Assembly (NCBI GenBank): GCA_027559495.1
Contig: JAMXSV010000010.1
Location: 2,046,001 to 2,110,000, forward strand
DNA length: 64,000 bases
Source of the DNA: Aurifilum marmelostoma
Lineage: Eukaryota; Ascomycota; Sordariomycetes; Diaporthales; Cryphonectriaceae
Reading direction: 5' to 3'
Positions 45,020-57,322 of the stretch are shown in pieces. Numbering within the stretch: position 1 is the first letter of the stretch; each line of letters opens with the position of its first letter. The notes below the pieces were generated by a model. It searched no databases and was not told the DNA's origin. It was given only the letters and a program-made list of their open reading frames with translations. The position numbers were made by a program, and so were the translations under genes.

Positions 45020-47132
45020 CTAGTCATCACGTGTCTTGCCCCTGGCAGACGGCACTCGGGCATGATGAAAGGATGGGGTGGCTGGTCTCGACGTCGACAA
45101 GCCGAGAGAGTTTGCAGAATCCAGCGGGTTGAGTAATGTCGAGCCGTTAGGAGAGGGGACCCTCGGCGTCGAGGCGACGACTGTCTTCTCGAAGTTGACA
45201 ATATTTATGGGAGGCGGCCGGCCTCGCTTGCGATCGGGTCCACTGTAGAGCCAGGTCGAGAACAGCACCAACAGGGTGCCCATGATGAACTGTGAAAGCC
45301 GTTAGCGCCGCACCCTGACAGTATGAACACGTATCCAATGAAGCTGCAGTGGCCTGCAGCAAGAGCCACCCGAAGTAAGACATAATATGAGTGAGAACAT
45401 GTAATTGAGGCCCCGTACACGCCGGGGATTAGATCACAAGGCTAGGACCGTAGTAGACCCTAGACCTGCCACGACGACACAGTACTACCAGTCTCTGGCA
45501 GTGCGACGAGACTCTGTTCGATATGCCCTAAAACGGGAACACCACGGGCACTTGCCAGTAAGATGCTGCTGCAGCAGCAGGGAACAAACTCCATATGCGA
45601 CCATCCTCAGGAGCTGGGTTTCTGGTATTTTCACCGTGGTGCAGCGCTATGCTGTATCGTTATGCAAGGCAAGGATGCCAACAATCCCGCAACCGCGAGA
45701 CGAGAAAAAGACACGGGTGATGACAAAAAGAAAGGCAAGAAAGAAACATACCGTTGTCGATACCTCGAACCCGAAAAACCACAGGCTGAACATGAAGCTG
45801 ATGATGATGCTGATGCTCGTCGCAAAATTCTTAGCGATGTTGTCCGCGTAGTTGATGCAAAGACTAGTGAGCACGCCGCCCATCGCCTGGAAGACGATAG
45901 CCGTCCACACCACACTGTTGTATCCCTCGAAAAACCCATACCGGGCAATCTCCTCGCCGTCCTTCAGGATGACGCCAAAGAGCAGGGCCGGGAACAGGCT
46001 GTAGAAGGACAGCTGGATGTTGCGCGTCCACACGCTGACAGGTGTCGCAGATTCCTTGAGGACCTTCTCGAAGTACACCCCCGTCAGCCCGGACACGCCT
46101 GCCGCCACGAGCACCGCTGTCAGGCCCAGAGAGTAGTTCATCTCTGGGTCAGGATCCAGGTCGGCCTCGATTCCCTCGTATGTTGCCGACCGCTTCACCA
46201 CGCTCGAGACCCCTCCGACGAAGCCCTCGACGGCCCGGCGCGTCAACTCATGAGCGACATCCATGACCCCGCCGGCAGCCTGACCGAGCTCATGCATAGA
46301 CCGTGGGAAGAAGTGGTCGCTGAAGTCATGAATAACGAGCGAAGAATCCTTGGACGAGCCTGACGGTAGAGATACAACGGCTACGCCGACGGTGAGGAGG
46401 ATCACTGAAGCCCAGCGCTTGGCGCTCAGGGACCGACCGAGGAGGAAGACGCTGAAGACGGCTGTGGTCAGGATCTAGATCTCCGTGTTAGTGATGAAAA
46501 GCTCATGGAAACGGACGCGCAAAGTCATGCGCTGCTGAGATGCAGACCAACCTTGAGCTGGTATAGGATCTGAAAGTGGACCGGGTCCAGATTGCCCAGG
46601 GCAACGTATTGCAGCGTGTTCTCGAGCGTGTACAGCGTCGCTGGTATCGCCAGCTTCCATCCATCCCCGCTGAAGACAGATCGGTATATCTGCTCGAAGA
46701 GCACGGTCGCAGGAGTCTGGGGCGCGAGGCTGCGCGAGACCTCGTATATCGCGAACGTGGACGACAGGGCGAGCTTGAGAACCTCGTTCAGCAGGACTGC
46801 GGTGCTTGTAAAGTATCTTCGATCGCTCGTGGGAGGCATGATGCGGCTGTAGTGCATGATCTATCCAGCAGTAAAATTGTCAGTCCGAGAGATAGCAGCT
46901 GGGGCGCTTCGCGCATCTCGAATTGAGTCTCAAACGCACGAGAATCAAGGCGGAGTTCTGAAAAGTCAACTGTATGCGCGGAGGCGCACGGTTAGCCAAG
47001 ACTCGGAAGATGGTAGGTCAGAAGGGTCTCATGGCATACTGTGATGAGCGACGCCTGCTTCATGGGCAGGCCAAAGAGTGTAGGGCCTCCTGCCATGGCG
47101 CCTTTCGACGCAGGCGCATCGAACAGAGCCAT
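45020..47132 (-). CDS. Nucleotide-sugar (UDP-galactose-type) transporter, SLC35A family
   Basis: This Golgi antiporter imports a nucleotide sugar in exchange for the nucleoside monophosphate. Five exons (minus) are 47132-47040, 46969-46940, 46860-46552, 46474-45752 and 45289-45020, about 474 residues, all in phase 0. The second exon has only 30 nt and encodes LTFQNSALIL; joined it reads KQASLIT|LTFQNSALIL|IMHYSRIMPP, the conserved first helix. Further signatures are YFTSTAVLLNEVLKLALS, YTLENTLQYVALGNLDPVHFQILYQLK, AVFSVFLLGRSLSAKRWASV and FFEGYNSVVWTAIVFQAMGG. A loop of about 70 residues between helices 5 and 6 is longer than usual. The C-terminal tail is cytosolic, Ser/Pro-rich. UDP-galactose is the best guess; UDP-GlcNAc or CMP-sugar transporters share these motifs. 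An internal ATG at residue 13 is an alternative start. Confidence 0.92.
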
Positions 47133-50100
47133 GATGCCTCCCTCTCCTCTCCAGAGGATACGCGCTATGAGTTCAGCAGTGGTCTCAAGGCTCTTGTTGT
47201 TGGAATTTCCTTGTCCAAGATTGTCTTGGAGAAATCAATGAGTGTTAGTCTGTGGATGTGGGTGTTTGTGCAAGCTGGTGATGCAGCTTTGACGCGTGCT
47301 GAGTGCGTTGGTGATCAGGTGGGCTGGGAGTTCTGCGTCATAGGCGAGCTGCTGGTGCAGGTACAGCAGCTGTGCCTTTTGAGGGTCTGTTGTTTGGGGT
47401 TCCCCTTCACACAAATGTTTCCACTGCAGCATGTCTAGCAGGGATTCAGGGTTGCATCAAGATTGGACCCCTGCTTCAGGCTGGATTTAGGCCCGCTTAC
47501 GGGGGCCGCCCACAGCCACCATGCCCAGGAATGAACATCAGCAAGCAATCCATCATGATTTAGGCAAGAGCCCTGTCTCCTCCTAAAATAAGACAACATG
47601 TAGAGTGGTGTGGACTGGTTTTGATGTCTCTCTACCTGGGCAATTCAATTGGGGATAGACATTCAAATCACATGTGGCAATTTATCTGATTCTGATCTGG
47701 GGGCCTTTGGCTGAGGGCCACCAAGCTCATGCTATATAGCTTACTTATACAGAGAGCTGCCTAGCTCCTCTGATCAAGGGTCTCTGGCGTCAGCCATCCA
47801 AATACAGTATGTGCCATCTCATTCCAAGGGCGCATTCCATCCCTCGCATTCAATTTGTGGTACGTAAGTCATCTTGTCCTGCATTTTCCTGAACAAATAT
47901 TTTATTTCCCGAATGGCCCGCAAGGTTTGGGAGGGCTGAGAAGTCTGGGGTTCATCTGCTGAGTAAGAGCTGGACCGGGGAGTACCTGCTAGCACCTCAG
48001 CAGTGGATTTTGCTCAAGACTAGATAGCTAATACCCTCAAGCCCTCTCTCCATGACGCACTGCATCCTGCATCTGATGTTGACCTTAAAAAAACACAACA
48101 GACGGGCAGATTCATGTTTTGTGACCACAGAAGACCTCCTGTTTTTTTTTTTTGCAATTGCCAAGTGTGAAACTTGCTCACCCTCACTGACATGCTCAGT
48201 GGCTTGTTCACATGACCATTTCCTGTGCACCAAGTCCAGCACTCAACAGAGAGAGAGAGAGAGGCAGGTTGGTTCCAGTCGGAGTTCACATGTCCAGAAA
48301 TCGTGGCTTGCATCACAGGTCACACACACCCTTTCTCCAAGTACGGGTTCCTACCCTCCACTACAGCAACCCGAGGTGAAGCGAGCCTCCAGGACACATT
48401 CATCACCTGCAGTAAGGCGTCCTGTCGTCTCCACCCACACCCTCCTCTGGCCACCCGAAGCCCGAACCATGCTATCCGATTTGATGAAACAAAAGGCTGC
48501 ACCACCATCACAGGTGTACCGGCAGAACAGACCAGGGATCGCCCGATGGAGCGACACCGCCACTAAACCTGACAGTTTGACCACGCCATCGAGACTGGAC
48601 AGAGACGCAAGAGAGGGAACAAGGGTGGACACGACGTGCTCTATCGGCTTGCGCGGCGTGAAACTTGGATTGTCCGATATCCATGCCCGGGTCCGTCTCA
48701 CCATCCACGGGCAGAAGCGATCCACAACAAATTGACCGCCGTGGTGCCTGAGTTGCCCCGCTGTTTTTCGGCACAGGATGTGACAGGCGGGCTCGGGAGC
48801 AGGTGCCACATACAACTCTATTTCAACGTCTTTTTGGCCGTTGAGAAGGATGAGTGGCGCATGATCACGCCCTGAAGCTACAGCACTGAGACGCGAGCGA
48901 GCCTGTGGATTATCCATCCTGCCGTGCAGCGCTGCATCCCCGCCCTCTTCTTCGTGTCTACAGCAGTAGTAGCTAACATCACAGGAATGGCAGAATAACT
49001 CCGATTTCAAGAGCTTCAGAATTGTGAAGGCCGAAGCAGCCGATTGGCTGCAATGGTTGATGCATTCCCGTGGCAACACAATTCAACAGCACCGTTCGAA
49101 TCGGCCGAGCATCACAACGATCAATACCCTCATCGTCTGCCACATACACCGCAGTGCCTCCAGTCGACAACGTCCTTCAATATATTTGTCAGTCCGGTGC
49201 AGTCTAGGTCTCGGCTGCCGTTGCTGTTCCATGGGGGTTATCTAATGATGTTTGGTCATTACCGTCTTGGAATTCATCATATGCGTTGTGCTGAGTTCCT
49301 TGTTCAGCTCAAGCTTCCTTTGGACAATACCTGAGTATCAACCGCAATACATTCAGGCCTAAGTGACTTAGTAGCTACCACCGTCGCGAGGCCCACACGA
49401 CCGGGCCCGAGCACGGCAATAGAATCCTGGTCTCGTCCTGTCTAGACACAATCTGAAGGTTTTTACTAAAGGTGGCACAGGTGTTTTCAGGCTCGAGGAG
49501 ACTGAGGGTAATTCAGAAAGTGTCCACAGCGCGAGTGACGGCGTACAACGAGGCGAAAAACCACGGGCTGTCTGGTTGATACAGATCTCTACGAAACCGT
49601 GGCAAATTTGGCTTTAACGGTCATTATAACACAGAGATCCTTGAAAGCGACGTGAAGTACATTGATCATGGCTATGAACATCACCGACGGTAGACACTGC
49701 ATCAAACTTTCAACACAGCAGGTAATGTAGCTCAGCCTGCACGCGTAACAGTGCAAGAGGATGTATGGGGACAAGTGATTCAACATTTTGACGACCCTAT
49801 CCATGAGTCCGACCTCAGTGTAGTGTCCTGATGCCATGAGGCCAACTTGGAAGAACAGACTATAATTACACGCTCAGCTCTGGTGGGCAGATTAATTAGT
49901 CCAATAATCGTACCATCACTTTTTGACTTCAAGGCCCTACAACCCGATGTAGTGTAGTGGTATAGTGACTTTGACCTTTAAATTGGATTATATCTGCTCG
50001 TGCCGCAGGCATTTCGGACGCTCTGGTCTAATTAACGAGCGGTGGGCTGTGTGTTTGATTCTAGTGTATAGAAACGCTGGTTCCATCTTTGTTCGTCTTC

Positions 50101-52682
50101 TTTTCCCCTCCTACAATTTTCTATGCGGTTACTATACTTAGTATTATCCTTGAGAAAAAGGCAACGGGTTTCAAATTAACATCGAAACTAATACCCTGAG
50201 ACTTATTTTGAGCGTTCTATATCCCATGATGGCAATGCTGTCATGTATCGATTGAGAGCGCTGCAAACACCTCAATATATGACTACAGATCTCGCTCGAT
50301 ACTGTTCACGACCAGCGAATAAGTGCGCATCAGCCGTGGGTGTCGGTATGCAGAGGCCTATTTAGAGGCGTCGCTCTAGTGGAGGTAATTTGCCAACTGA
50401 GCAGACTGTAGCACATCATTCTAGCCCATCGCTACCTAGGCACCGATACGTGAGTGGCAAGCATGTTCTCAACAATTCAAGGAAGAGGGGTAGAAAAAGA
50501 AAAACTATGCAGTGAATTACTGAGAAAGGCGGGAGACAGCGCAGCGTTGGTGAACAGCCGGCTCTCCTGCCTTTTCCTTCTGCCTCCTCCAACACCCGCC
50601 GCTTCAGTGTCGTCCTTGGTCTAATTACAACTTGAGAACTCTCAGAATAAGCGCTGCGCAACGCAGACGGCAGCCGCTTTGTTCAAGTCGACGATGATTA
50701 TCTACACTCTCGTATGGCGCGAGTTATTCAAACTCCCATTGTCCAAAGACTATACCAACCGCCGGGCCTGCTCGATAAGGGCCAGGTTCACAAGCTCCTA
50801 GGCATGATCGAAGCCGCTAGGAGGTGCAGGTCGTTGTAGATGCGGATATCTTCAGCATTACCGACACTTCTCATAAATTTAGGTGAGGACGAGCGGGGAT
50901 CATACGGTGGAGGCAGGCCCCTGTGCTGGGTACCAGGGGGGTTAAACAGGGCAGAATCTCATTATTCACAATCACTTAGAAAAAGTACCGCTAGACTGGC
51001 ATCTGAGCTCGTCGTCACGAGCTTCTCGAGGTTGAAAGAGCAGAGACAATATTGGAGAAGTAGAAAGAAGAAGACGTTGAAGGGGTTTGCCAGGAGTCTG
51101 CCTGAACGATACCGATCCAGCACAGGTGTCCCCGTCTCAATCCCTACTTCTCTCTCTCCTCCCGGTCCCCTTCTTTTGGGGACAGAAGGATCTTGTGCAT
51201 ATCTCTTCTACTTTCGCACCTTCAGCCTTGTGATTCAATACAGGCTTCATATCTGTGTGCCCGGATGGCGGTTGTTCAACGACGGCACACCGGGGCAAAT
51301 GTCAACCAAAGGAAAACCTCATTCGAGGTATGCATAGACGTCTGCGAGTTCGATGCTTCCACTATACCACAGGTTTCTGGCGGTCCTAACAAAGTGAAAA
51401 ATTGCGGCATCGCCTTTGGCACCGAAGAAGGTACTATGTACGAACATGGGGGCGCATTTGACGTCAGAATAGTAAGTACAACACTGTGGGGCTTCTTTGA
51501 TTGCGACAATGACTGACTGTCCTGATTATCATTTTTCCCGCTGAGATATTGCATATTCTTGGCTTGGTTATCCGCGTCAGAACCTCGACAAATCCTAGGC
51601 TTCTACACCCAAAATCGGACAGTGGCCCTCACACGGTTGTCATCACAGTGCGTCGCCACCCACTGAAGCATAAGGATCCAAGTCTCTTCCGGGTCTTCTC
51701 CATCCTGTAGCTCCCAAAAACGCCTGAAACCTACTCCATGGGTCCGACAATCAATTATGATGGGAGTAGTAGTACGTGTATATGCGTAGTTCGTTGGCAT
51801 CCACCATGATTGCATGAATTGTTTGCTTCGTTTCCAAGACGAGGCAGCGCAGCCGAGATGGCCGAGGACGGTTGTTGGGACTGGGCTTTGCTCGACCTAG
51901 AGCCGCAGTCCAAGGAACCTGAAGGAGTGTACACCATCGTGCAGCATACCCTTATCCAGTGGCAAGTTCTGTCTAGGCCATTTCATCTTGCCTGTCTGCC
52001 GACATGATCGGGTCAGATTGCATAGGGTGTGGTCGATCCTCTCAGGGCCTTGCGTTCTTCAAGATCGATCGAGCACAGTAGACAGAGGAGGTCAGACTAC
52101 AGGCTCCAGAGTGAATCTAGGAGTCTTTTTCAAGGATGCGGACTGACAATGCTATCCCAAACCTGATAGGCATTATTCTGTCCGACTCTCTTCGGACGAG
52201 AGGCAATCTTATCACAGGCAAGCATCAGCATTGTACACCCGTGGACGTCAACGTAGCAACAGATTCGACCGAGAGAGAGAAAAAGGGAACATAGTACTTA
52301 CTCCATGTTAATGCAACTGTGGTGTGGCAGGCCTGAAAGTGGTGAGGGTGTATCAGGACCCCTGCACCGCCACATCAGCGAAACTTGGCAGCATGTCACG
52401 ACATGACGATCTGGGCAGTTGATCGGCGCCACGACGTCAACCTTTGGCCACGCCGCACCCTCCTCATCAGCCACAGCAACCCGGGCTCAATTAATTACAT
52501 CAAGATTACATCACAGTTGCTATGGTACAATTTATAGTGAGCGCATGTGGTATTAATACTCATCAGAGCATCACGCAGAAGAACAATTCGAGACGTTTGA
52601 CTTCTACACAACATTACAATCAGTATTACCAACGAAACCACCTCCAATCAGAAGAATCAATCAGATATCCAACTCATTCAAA
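47133..52682. other. 5.5 kb region without a supportable gene
   Basis: Frames of 227 codons (48052-48735, plus) and 242 codons (48351-49079, minus) overlap each other and match no family. From about 49.3 to 50.7 kb the DNA is AT-richer. A tRNA-like A-box (about 49948-49966) and a weak B-box-like sequence (about 50052-50063) lie about 100 bases apart. Around 51.2-51.5 kb an intron-like pair (GTATGC..CACAG, then GTAAGT) flanks a 35-codon stretch (VSGGPNKVKNCGIAFGTEEG), which might be a remnant of a small gene. Old transposon debris is possible but no element is recognisable. Confidence 0.45.
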
Positions 52683-53089
52683 ATGTCGAACCTCTTCAAC
52701 AACAAGGACCAGAACAACACCGAATCCGTCACTGACGGTGCGACCGGTGTCGCCAAGACCGGCACAGGCAGTAAGCAACCTCATTGTTCAGTCTGAATAA
52801 CTACATGATCTTTGATCAAATGAAACACATACACACGAGATGCACCACGCAGACTGACATACAACTTCCCCCTATAGTCCTCGGTGACACCCTCTCCGGC
52901 GTGACCAACACCGTCGGCGGTGCTGTGGGAGGTGCCTCCCGTGGCCTGGGAGAGACCGTCAGCGGCGTGACTGGCCAGGCCGGCAAGCCGCTCGGCGACG
53001 GCGTCGCTAACGTGGGCACGTCGCTTGAGGGCACAGGACAGGACGTTGGCAAGGCTGCCCGGGACGCGGGACAGTGGAAGTCGAACTAA
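52683..53089 (+). CDS. Small glycine-rich stress-type protein, fungal conserved
   Basis: Two exons (52683-52770 and 52878-53089) encode 99 residues. The protein has no signal peptide or membrane segment. After MSNLFNNKDQNNTESVTDG it consists of imperfect 11-residue-like repeats of the form GxxxGxVTxTxGG, for example DTLSGVTNTVGGAVGG and GLGETVSGVTGQAG, with Gly, Val, Thr and Ala spaced as in amphipathic LEA-like proteins, and it ends GQWKSN. Such small proteins are common in ascomycetes and usually lack a name. The coding sense is supported by correct splice signals (GTAAGC..ATAG), the phase match, and the repeat pattern continuing across the intron. The function is unknown; a role in stress or spore dormancy would be a guess. 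A CCAAT sequence lies upstream at about 52646. Confidence 0.85.
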
Positions 53090-54104
53090 TGGTGTTTGTT
53101 TTGTGCCGCCGTGGTCAAGGCAGCTTGAATGTGTGTGTGTGTATATATTTACTGAGCGTACATGATACCTATTCACCATAATACCCAAAATGCTATTGTC
53201 TTAAGACACTTTCGAAAGCCACATGTGGTGTGTTTTGTTCATTGCTGGTGACAGGTTTCCTGTTGTGGAGAGGAGGAGAGGAGAATAGAATCTGGGACCT
53301 GAACTGGCGCGAAAGAGCTGGCGTGCCGTGTGTCGAACCTTTCGTTCTTCTATAGATGACAAAAATATCCTACAAGATGATCTGTTGTCTCTACTTGGCG
53401 AGTCTTTCAAACAACAATGTTATAAGCGTGCGGTGATTGATGACTACACAGGTTCACTCGACTGTATGTGGGCCGCGACGAGGTGTCGGTCGGTTTCCGG
53501 ATGGAGGATGCTTGGCAAAATGTATGCACAGCCTGATGAGGAGATTCTCAATACAACAGCAAAGCAGACATGGAAAAGAAGAAAAGAAGAAAATAAAGAA
53601 GAGAAAAAAAAAAAAAAAGAACTTCCAAAGGAAACGAACATATATCACGCTGTGCGGACGAGGAACTTGCCATGGCGGAGCTAACCCTGCCACCGCAAAA
53701 GGGCACACTCACCGTCCAATAAATCAGGGCTGGACGGCCGGATAGGGAAAGTGGAACAAGGCTGAGGTTCTTGGCTTCTGGTGGTCAATGCGCAGACCAG
53801 GGCGAGGATACTGCCAGTGCTGGACGCAGATGGCGAGGACGCCCTGAGAGAAGTAAAGAAGACATGATGAGAATCTAGCCACGAGAGCGAGATCATGGAT
53901 AATTTACTTAGTTCAGCCTCAACGGCGGTAGACAAAGCAGCCAAGGGCCTTTTCGCACTGAACTCAGGTAGCTTCGCCCAGCCATGGACAAGAAGAATCG
54001 TGGCCGAGCATACAGCTTTGGTGTGTTGTCCAGTGTAATACTATTGCGAAGTATGTTTGCGTAGGTCATTTGAACCATCAATCCCTTCGAACAATAAGAG
54101 CGTA
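53090..54104. other. Intergenic region between convergent genes
   Basis: No gene is supported. Short A-rich and GT-rich runs occur (for example about 53600-53618). Confidence 0.5.
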
Positions 54105-55017
54105 TCATCTCTTGACACGAGTGACTTCGATCTCGTCCTGTCCAAGTGTCGGTATAATCAGCGCGCCATTGACAAAGTCGCACCAGCAGGCCGGCAGCAA
54201 CACTCACCTCGAATTCACCAGGGACAATCAAGGTCCTGACCCCATGGCTCTCGAGCCCCGAATGAGCACGAACGTACTTGACATACTCGGGTGCTCCAGG
54301 GCGGACCGCATTGTCGGCGAGGACAAGAGCCCCAGGCCTGAGCAGGCCCAGCTCCTCGCAGACCTTGAGGTCTTGCACGTACAGGTCCTCGACGTGGTCC
54401 AGGAAGAGCACGTCGACCCCCGCAGCAGCCAGCTTGCCCTCCTCCCTGAGGCAGCGGAGGGACTGGTCCGCCGGGCCGACCACGATGTTGACGCTCTCCG
54501 ACAGGCCGGCGAGGTCGATGATCTGGGTGGCGACATCGGCATACTCCTGGCTGAACTCGAGGCTCCAGACGACCGGCTGGGGGCTGCCCTGGGGTGCGGC
54601 GCGCCTCATGGCGTCAGCGAAGAGGATGGCCGAGTAGCCGACGTACCCGCCCAGCTCGACGAGGACCCTGGGCGCCTCGGCGGCGAGGATACCCGCGAGC
54701 ACGCGCTCCTTGTCGGCGCCGACGCTGATGAGGAATTCTTCCCGGGCCGAGAACTCGTCCATGGCGGCGAGGATCTTGGTCGGGTTGCCGCGCAGGTCGG
54801 AGAGGGAAGGGTGGTTCTGGAGGAACTCTAGAACGCGGGCCTCGCGACCATCGCCGAACTATTGAATACCGTGAGACCTTGGTCAGTGACGGGCATGTAG
54901 AATGGGTGAATGGAGGGCGGAGACGTAGGAAGGATCAGAGGTTGAATACCGTACCTCGACGTAATCGTCATCTTGAGCCTTACTCAGAGAGGGGTACTTG
55001 TTCGTGTCGAGAGACAT
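54105..55017 (-). CDS. O-methyltransferase, catechol-type (COMT-like)
   Basis: Exons (minus) are 55017-54955, 54858-54208 and 54137-54105, giving 248 residues. The last exon is only 33 nt and completes the conserved ending VPGEFE|DEIEVTRVKR, which confirms it. The SAM-binding motif is VLVELGGYVGYSAILFADAM, and VWSLEFSQEYADVATQIIDLAGL holds the acidic ribose-binding residue. The metal-binding Asp lies in VDVLFLDHVEDLYVQDLKV, and ALVLADNAVRPGAPEYV matches the catechol-OMT loop with the second metal ligands (DN). It would methylate a catechol hydroxyl with Mg2+. The natural substrate could be a dietary or plant catechol or a fungal secondary metabolite. No neighbouring biosynthetic genes point to one. 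Confidence 0.93.
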
Positions 55018-55850
55018 TTTGCAATGATTCTTTCCTGATACTTCTCGGACTGAGGATATACACAGGGGCAACTTTGTGGACAAATCTCAAGAGTAGGAAA
55101 GAAACCCACCAATGATCGATTCGTCTACGATAGAGAGAAGAAATAGAAAAGAAAAAGAAGGAAGGAAATTCAGCAACGCCTTATATAGACAAAATGCTGG
55201 AGCTGTGGGTCTGAACAGGCCAATCACAAGACCTAGCTCGTGTATAAGCATGCACCGAATTCCTCCGGGTCAGGTTTGCCGGGGACAGAGGAACTACGTA
55301 CAAGTCTGGGAGGAGTCGACAGTGATACTGGCCCTATGGCATGCATGTGTTGAGATAGCCACCTGGCTCAGATTCTTAAGTATCTCTGATATTTGGCGGT
55401 ATCATCTCCGAGGCGATTTTGTATTGCTACGCTTGTGTGAGCGACCTCGATTCTCCTCCGCACTGGGCTTTTGGTTGTGCTTGTGACAGTATGGGTCATG
55501 CTTGGAATGGATGCAGAAGTTACTCTGCTGAAATGACTGCTGCTCGGTGATTGTAGATCTCGACGGTACCTTATGAGTCTCTCCATTTTCTACCATACTG
55601 CAAAAATAGATCCAAACTGATAATTACCAGTGTCACTGACCAGTACAGCCGATGTCATTTGCCCTTGATGATTCTCGAATATAGCATCCGACTTGGTCTG
55701 CACATATTCGCATCAAGACGTCCTTCATAGGTATTCGCCGTTCAAAGGCGCAACATTGTTAAAAGCACGCCCCAGGGGCTTCCACGTCCAAGCGCTGCTG
55801 ATGCATATATTAATATCGTTCAAATTGATAAATTCTGCTCCTCTAATCCC
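55018..55850. other. Intergenic region
   Basis: This contains the promoter of the O-methyltransferase and the 3' flank of the 2EXR gene. No gene is supported. Confidence 0.5.
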
Positions 55851-57322
55851 TCAAGCCAATTCGAACAATCCGAGCGACGGCCTCATGCCTCTCAAGTCAT
55901 ACATATTAGACTCATTGACCCCATTCAGAATCGAATGCACCTTGTGTATATCACCAAGCACCTCGAGCGGCAGCACCCAGAACCCCACGGCGGTACTTGT
56001 TCTCGCACGTTCCAAACATTCTTCCGTGTCCGGATTCACATGTCCGAACCGCTGGTAGATCCCGCCCTCCTTGAAATTTCGCTCCCACTCGGCTTCCTCT
56101 CTCGCCCGGAAGCGACATGCGTCCTCCCTAGTCGCAATATCTCTTAAGCCCAGATCGGGCATCTTGACGGGCGACGCAGCGGCCAGTATCCGTATCTTGG
56201 CATCCGGGGCCGGCGGGACGGCGAACGCGGCCTCCATGGCCCGCCAGGCGCGTACCGGCTTGAGGGTGCTGAAGCCAAGACATACCTTTTCGAGGTCCTT
56301 GCTCACATACCGCGGGTCGGACGGCAGGACGTCGAAGGAGGCTGCGGTCGACCATACCGGCATAGAGCGGTTGAAGCGTATATCGCTGCTGAAGAGGAGA
56401 GACGTAAACATGCGACGGCAGTCGGTGTGTGGGATGTGAACAATGCTGATGCTTTGTAGATTGTTCAGGGCGCGAACGAACGCAGCCTGCGCTCGGGCGT
56501 GAAAGAGAACGGGCTCTGGACAATGGCCGAGGCCTTGGTTAACAGACTCTTCTCAGGTAATGGTCTTCTTTCTAGACAAGACCTACCGATGGGTAGCTGA
56601 AGCCTCTGGGGCTTCAAGTAGGTCCCAACAGCGATATGCAAGATCCCTTTCCCAAAGGGATCATATGCTGCTGCGTCGTTGACGACGTCCACCAAAAGTG
56701 CATTGTCCTCTTGGTTCTCGACACGCAGATGAATCGTATCCGTTTCGGGGCGAAACCGCAGGCACGGCCCAATGCCATGGTCATTGCCGGTAGTACCCAG
56801 CCCTCGTCCGTCGACAGGCAGATGCACGCGATAGTACTCGCAGACGGCCTGGTTCGCCTCGCGGTTCACGAGTAGCAGCGGAGAAACAGATCCGGTTGAG
56901 CGCATACGCAGGATATAGTCAGCACTGCTGACTGAGTTCCCGAGGGCATTACGCGTCTGATACGGTTCCGAAGCGTCCTGCTGCGACGTAGATCTCGGGT
57001 CAGCCTCGTCGGCGGCGGCGATATCTACAGTAAGGAGACGGTGGCGCGGCAGGGTGAGTTTCCAGATCCGCAGGCGCAGTTCGACTGGCAGGTCTGGGAA
57101 CCGCATAAAGAGAGCCTGGAAGGGCTCGGAATCTTCATTGCTGGAGGGTTGGAAGTGTTGGTCGTTGAGGAAGCTGAACTTCATCGTGCAATCCGTTAAG
57201 GGAGGTGAGCAACGTTTCTGCCTGGGACGAGACTTGCTGTCCACTGAAGGAGGAGACGACGCTTGCGCCGGAGGGTCTCGTGCTTCTGAGGTCTGCATCG
57301 CAGCGGGCTCAGAGGATGCCAT
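55851..57322 (-). CDS. 2EXR domain protein (F-box-like fungal family)
   Basis: Two exons (minus 57322-56587 and 56515-55851) encode 466 residues. The start of the domain is FMRFPDLPVELRLRIWKLTLPRHR (about residues 71-94, shown here in parts: FPDLPVELRLRIWKL is the diagnostic helix). Then come PLLLVNREANQAVCEYYRVHLP and the beta segment CLRFRPETDTIHLRVE, all typical of 2EXR proteins, a large and fast-changing family in filamentous fungi related to F-box proteins. The second exon, joined as QLPI|EPVLFHARAQAAF, has helices ending near GGIYQRFGHVNPDTEECLERA. The molecular function of the family is unknown. The start codon lies only about 60 bases from a palindromic repeat element, which therefore sits in the promoter or leader. 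Confidence 0.85.

Noticed and set aside
48351..49079. 242-codon minus-strand frame and the opposing 227-codon plus-strand frame
   Set aside because: They overlap each other, lack recognisable domains and have non-coding composition.
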